This document shows, piece after piece, positions 47,143 to 64,000 of a stretch of 64,000 nt of DNA; position 1 is the first letter of the stretch; each line of letters starts with the position of its first letter. The position numbers and the translations under genes were made by a program. The stretch comes from Hyperoplus lanceolatus (taxonomy: Eukaryota > Chordata > Actinopteri > Uranoscopiformes > Ammodytidae). The notes below the pieces were generated by a model. The model did not search any database and had not been told where the DNA came from. It saw only the letters and a program-made list of their open reading frames with translations. The stretch is from assembly GCA_026929865.2 (NCBI GenBank), contig CM049395.1, forward strand, positions 35,167,501 through 35,231,500. The letters are read 5' to 3'.

Positions 47143-49190
47143 GCAAAATCTATGACTAAAAATGTTAATAAATTACCTTTTTTACATGACATTATCAAGC
47201 TAAAATTAGATATTTGAATTAGATACTAAAACTATGACCAAATATTTGTTTTGTTTTCATTGACCAGACTTAAAATGTGTGTGGTTGGCTATCAGACTTT
47301 CCAAATGCAGGATGTTTTCTCTCAATTGTGTGTCAGCCTAGTCTCTGTAAACCGGTCAAGTTGCTAGCTATGGTAGGCCCCCTTTTATTTGCATAACAGT
47401 TTACATATGTAGCCCCTAGGCTCTGTATTAACATAACTATGAACATGGACCACTGATTTTGCAAAAAGTGATCAACAACAAACATTCTCCAGAATCGCTG
47501 ACTTTAAACTGAAGTCGAAAACCCCTTCACTTAGAAAAAAACAGTGATTTTGCACGAATTAAAAGATGCTCCGAAGAACTTTCAGCTTTTCTTAAATCTT
47601 GCACCCCCTTTGGACAAAAGCTGTAGTTCCAGGGTGAGTGTACCCATGACAAAGGCATTAAGAAAAAACTATTTACAAAAATTAAAATGAGACTGTTTCA
47701 GAAATATTCAAAAGTTCCTCGTAGCATCTATATAGGAATACTTCACCCATACGGAACCGCTGTTCTATCATTATAAAATCGCTATTATAATTGAATGAAT
47801 TAGATCTTTCTTCCCTCTTTCCTCAGTCTTCCCTTGGCCCAGCTGTCCTGATAATCCTAACCCTACATTTTACCATGTGGAAATGTAGGTAGACACTGAG
47901 ACCATACAACACTATTTCTCAGGCTGGGATGAACCGAGCGTTTTCTAAATGTTTGCACATTTATACTACATAGATTCAAAGAGTTGCATACACCTTCATA
48001 TTCCCACCAGTTAAGTAGGTCTTTACTTAATGTCTGTATGCCTACTCACGTCAGAGGGAGCGAAGGCGCAGCGTTCCCCCAGACTGGCAGCGAGCCAGAC
48101 ACTGAAACAATACAATTTATTTCAAATACCAATACAAATGTTTTATTTCAATTTATATTTAAAAGTAGTAGTCCTCCTAATCCTGCAATTCAAATGACCA
48201 ACAAATAAAATTAAAATAAATGTTGCATTCATTATTGCACACGTCGCTCATAGTTAACAGCTGTTTTAGATCTGATTTAAAGATGTTAAAGCAGCTTTCA
48301 TTCAACTGCATCCATTATAAAGCCTGTGTATTCACAATGAAACTTCAAATGAAGCTCAAATAAAGGCAATTTTTACCTTAACGATAGCATGAATCAGAAA
48401 ATGCGCTTAATTAAATGTATAACAGATCATACTGTGTATAAATGCATGACATTCTAGTTCATCAAAATACTTTAAATTCAATTAAAATACATTTTCAATC
48501 ACTTTTAGTTTAGTCTCTCTAATTAAGTCTGTAGAATATGATGTATACAGGACATCTCTGCCATCAATATTTAATTTAAAATGGTAGAATTTTCCCCTTG
48601 TCTTTATATGCTAACTGAACTTTACATCAATGTATACTGTTGGTGAAGCATTTGGAAGTGTTTGATATGACAAAGAAAAAATATATAATTTTGAGAGAAC
48701 TTGTTTTTCTTAAATTTGGTTCATAAGATTTATAAAATACATTTTCAATTACTTTGTGTGTCTTGTCCATACTTTTTCACCTTAATCTAGGGCTGCTCGA
48801 TTATGAAAAAAAATATATAATAGGGATTATTTCAATTGATATTGAGATATTTTTTGAACACGATTACATTGACTTTTGGAATCATATGCATTTAGTAACT
48901 TTTTTTAAAAATACATTTACTGGAACAGCTTTCTTTTTAACAGTTGGATTTCCTTGAATTTATTATAAAGTTTAACTGTACAATTAAAACATGTCCTGGC
49001 TTAAATTAATTATATTGAAAAAGATGATTTAATTGGTGGAAGTCAAAATTGTTATTGATTAAATTAATTGCACAGCCTTACCTCAACCCTTCACTATATC
49101 TAAACCAACTGACATACCACCGATAAATTTAAAATAATGATTATTATTTTTTAAACAAAAACAAAATAGCAAGTCAGCATTAGTATAGGT
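47143..49190. other. AT-rich intergenic stretch
   Basis: No coding exon or clear transposon was found between the TTAA element and the pkm 3' UTR. One end of the GAATCGCTGACT family is at 47485-47510. TTGATTAAATTAATTGCACAGCC near 49055-49077 resembles a decayed hAT right end. Confidence 0.5.
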
Positions 49191-50360
49191 GCTCATTTAT
49201 TTTAATGATGGAAACCCAGTCTTTTCAAACAGCTCAGTACACCAACTTAACATAATGACACTCCTTTACATTTAGTTAGTTCTTACACTCTAGCGTTACA
49301 ATCAGAAGCATGTTACACACACACACACACACAAAGAGACAGCTACAGTGGACCACCAGAAATATGAGCACAATGATTTTACCCAGAATCCACTGGGGTT
49401 GAAAAAGGGCAGGGCTTTATCCCTTCATCAGCGAATAAAACCCCTAAAAAGTGCTCATTTGTATCAGTCAATATTAAGTGAACCAAACATTATTTTTGAG
49501 TGAAGGCTTTTTATGACACATCTAACAAAACACAAATACAGTAACTAACTCAAACATACAAGTGGACATCCAAAAACTAACATTTCTCTGTAGTTTAGAC
49601 AAAATATAAGTAGCATTGGATGTCCCCAAAACAAAAAACCTTTACCAATCACAAAAGTCAAGTATAATATTGAAGAATGTAACATTGTCGAGAGTAGATT
49701 TTAGGAGTGCAACACTTACAGATACACTTATATTTAAGAGAGGACACTTGGTATATAGACAGGACTGTTGCTTGGGTGGAGTGGGTGGACTTCAGTCGAG
49801 AGCCCTTTGATTTTTTTTTAAAATGCCACAAGTTTGTTCGTTACGTCGGCAGAGGAGTGATAAGGTAGCTGTGACATTACTCAAGGCGCTCTGTTAATAT
49901 CAGCCTGGCCCCCACCACCTAAACAAGAGTCTGTATGCACACACACACACCAAAATGCATTCACTCTTAGACTGGTTTCACTTTCAATAATACAAATGCT
50001 AAAGAATGAATAGAATACAGCAGTTTGTTTTTCATTATCAGGGTGTGTGTTTATCTGAGGCCCTGCAGACTGGCTTTGATTGAGAGAATGGACTTGAATG
50101 TGAATGGAATGGATTAACACACAGTGGAATAGTTTAGGAACACTCCCCACAACTACCACCCCAAATAAACAAAACAAAAAAAAACAGCTCTTTTGCCATG
50201 AGGGCTGTAACTATTAATAATGTTAATTTATTGGCATTATTATCTGAATGCTGAATTGTTCATGGCTAGGAGCTGGATTAGAAGGTGCTGTGGTGGGAGA
50301 AGCTATGAAAGATAAGATGGATAGGAGGGAGGGAAGAAGCAGAGCGGCCATTTTAGATGT
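49190..50360 (-). promoter_or_regulatory. pkm: Probable pkm 3' UTR with polyadenylation signals
   Basis: Downstream of the pkm stop (50361-50363) the minus strand has an AATAAA at 50227-50232 and another at 49196-49201. Either could end the transcript. The sequence between has no repeat ends and no coding frame. The UTR length is therefore about 0.15 or 1.2 kb; which is used cannot be read from sequence. Confidence 0.45.
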
Positions 50361-63957
<13,597 letters not shown>

Positions 63958-63988
63958 GGCGATCACTGGGGAGTCTGGAGAATTACTA
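63958..63988 (-). promoter_or_regulatory. pkm: pkm 5' UTR segment at the window edge
   Basis: On the minus strand a T-rich tract ending TTTAG (63989-64000) precedes about 31 nt of leader before the ATG at 63955-63957. An alternative acceptor, CTCCCCAG, lies closer to the ATG. Either way the first, non-coding exon is off the right edge. Confidence 0.5.
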
Positions 63989-64000
63989 AAAAAAAAAAAA

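Overview
The window is nuclear DNA from a vertebrate, most likely a ray-finned (teleost) fish. It has split genes with GT-AG introns, long CA/GT and GA/CT microsatellites, many small DNA transposons of fish type, and proteins of vertebrate families. I could not name the species. No rRNA, tRNA, CRISPR or bacterial-style operon was seen.

Layout. (1) 1-18.4 kb has no recognisable protein gene, but its minus strand carries a complete miR-9 precursor hairpin at 12724-12798. Both mature arms are intact. About 1.8 kb upstream on the same strand, near 14.53-14.60 kb, is a promoter-like block with a perfect CRE, followed by a possible first exon of a host RNA. A 1.0-kb hAT element sits at 15.3-16.3 kb. 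(2) 18.5-31.1 kb (minus) is kif7. All 19 coding exons can be traced with consistent phase to a 1349-residue protein. A possible non-coding first exon ends near 32.27 kb. (3) 33.6-44.2 kb (plus) holds two tandem arylamine N-acetyltransferase genes, each a 290-codon single coding exon with an intact Cys-His-Asp triad. Only a 1.7-kb unit was duplicated. The space between and inside the copies is a nest of transposons. (4) 44.2-49.2 kb is intergenic and rich in repeats. (5) 49.2-63.96 kb (minus) is pkm, pyruvate kinase, with ten consecutive coding exons plus one alternative. Two adjacent 167-bp exons (53125-53291 and 52293-52459) are the mutually exclusive M1/M2-type pair. The 5' non-coding exon lies beyond the right edge.

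How the genes relate. They are independent vertebrate genes, not an operon. Kif7 is a ciliary-tip regulator of Hedgehog signalling; Nat proteins acetylate arylamines with acetyl-CoA; Pkm makes pyruvate and ATP in glycolysis; miR-9 is a neural microRNA. In human, KIF7 and MIR9-3 are neighbours on 15q26.1 (from memory), so the left half looks like that conserved block. The NAT and PKM neighbourhood differs from human.

Most notable observations: the unannotated mir-9 gene with a candidate CRE promoter; NAT paralogues that differ at positions 125 and 127, known substrate-selectivity positions; an in-frame upstream NAT exon behind a TATA box; pkm alternative exons that differ at the fructose-1,6-bisphosphate-binding lysine position; and seven hAT-type insertions, six with perfect 8-bp target duplications, one of them a four-element nest inside a NAT intron. 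All exon models come from reading splice sites and homology by eye. No search or alignment program was run.
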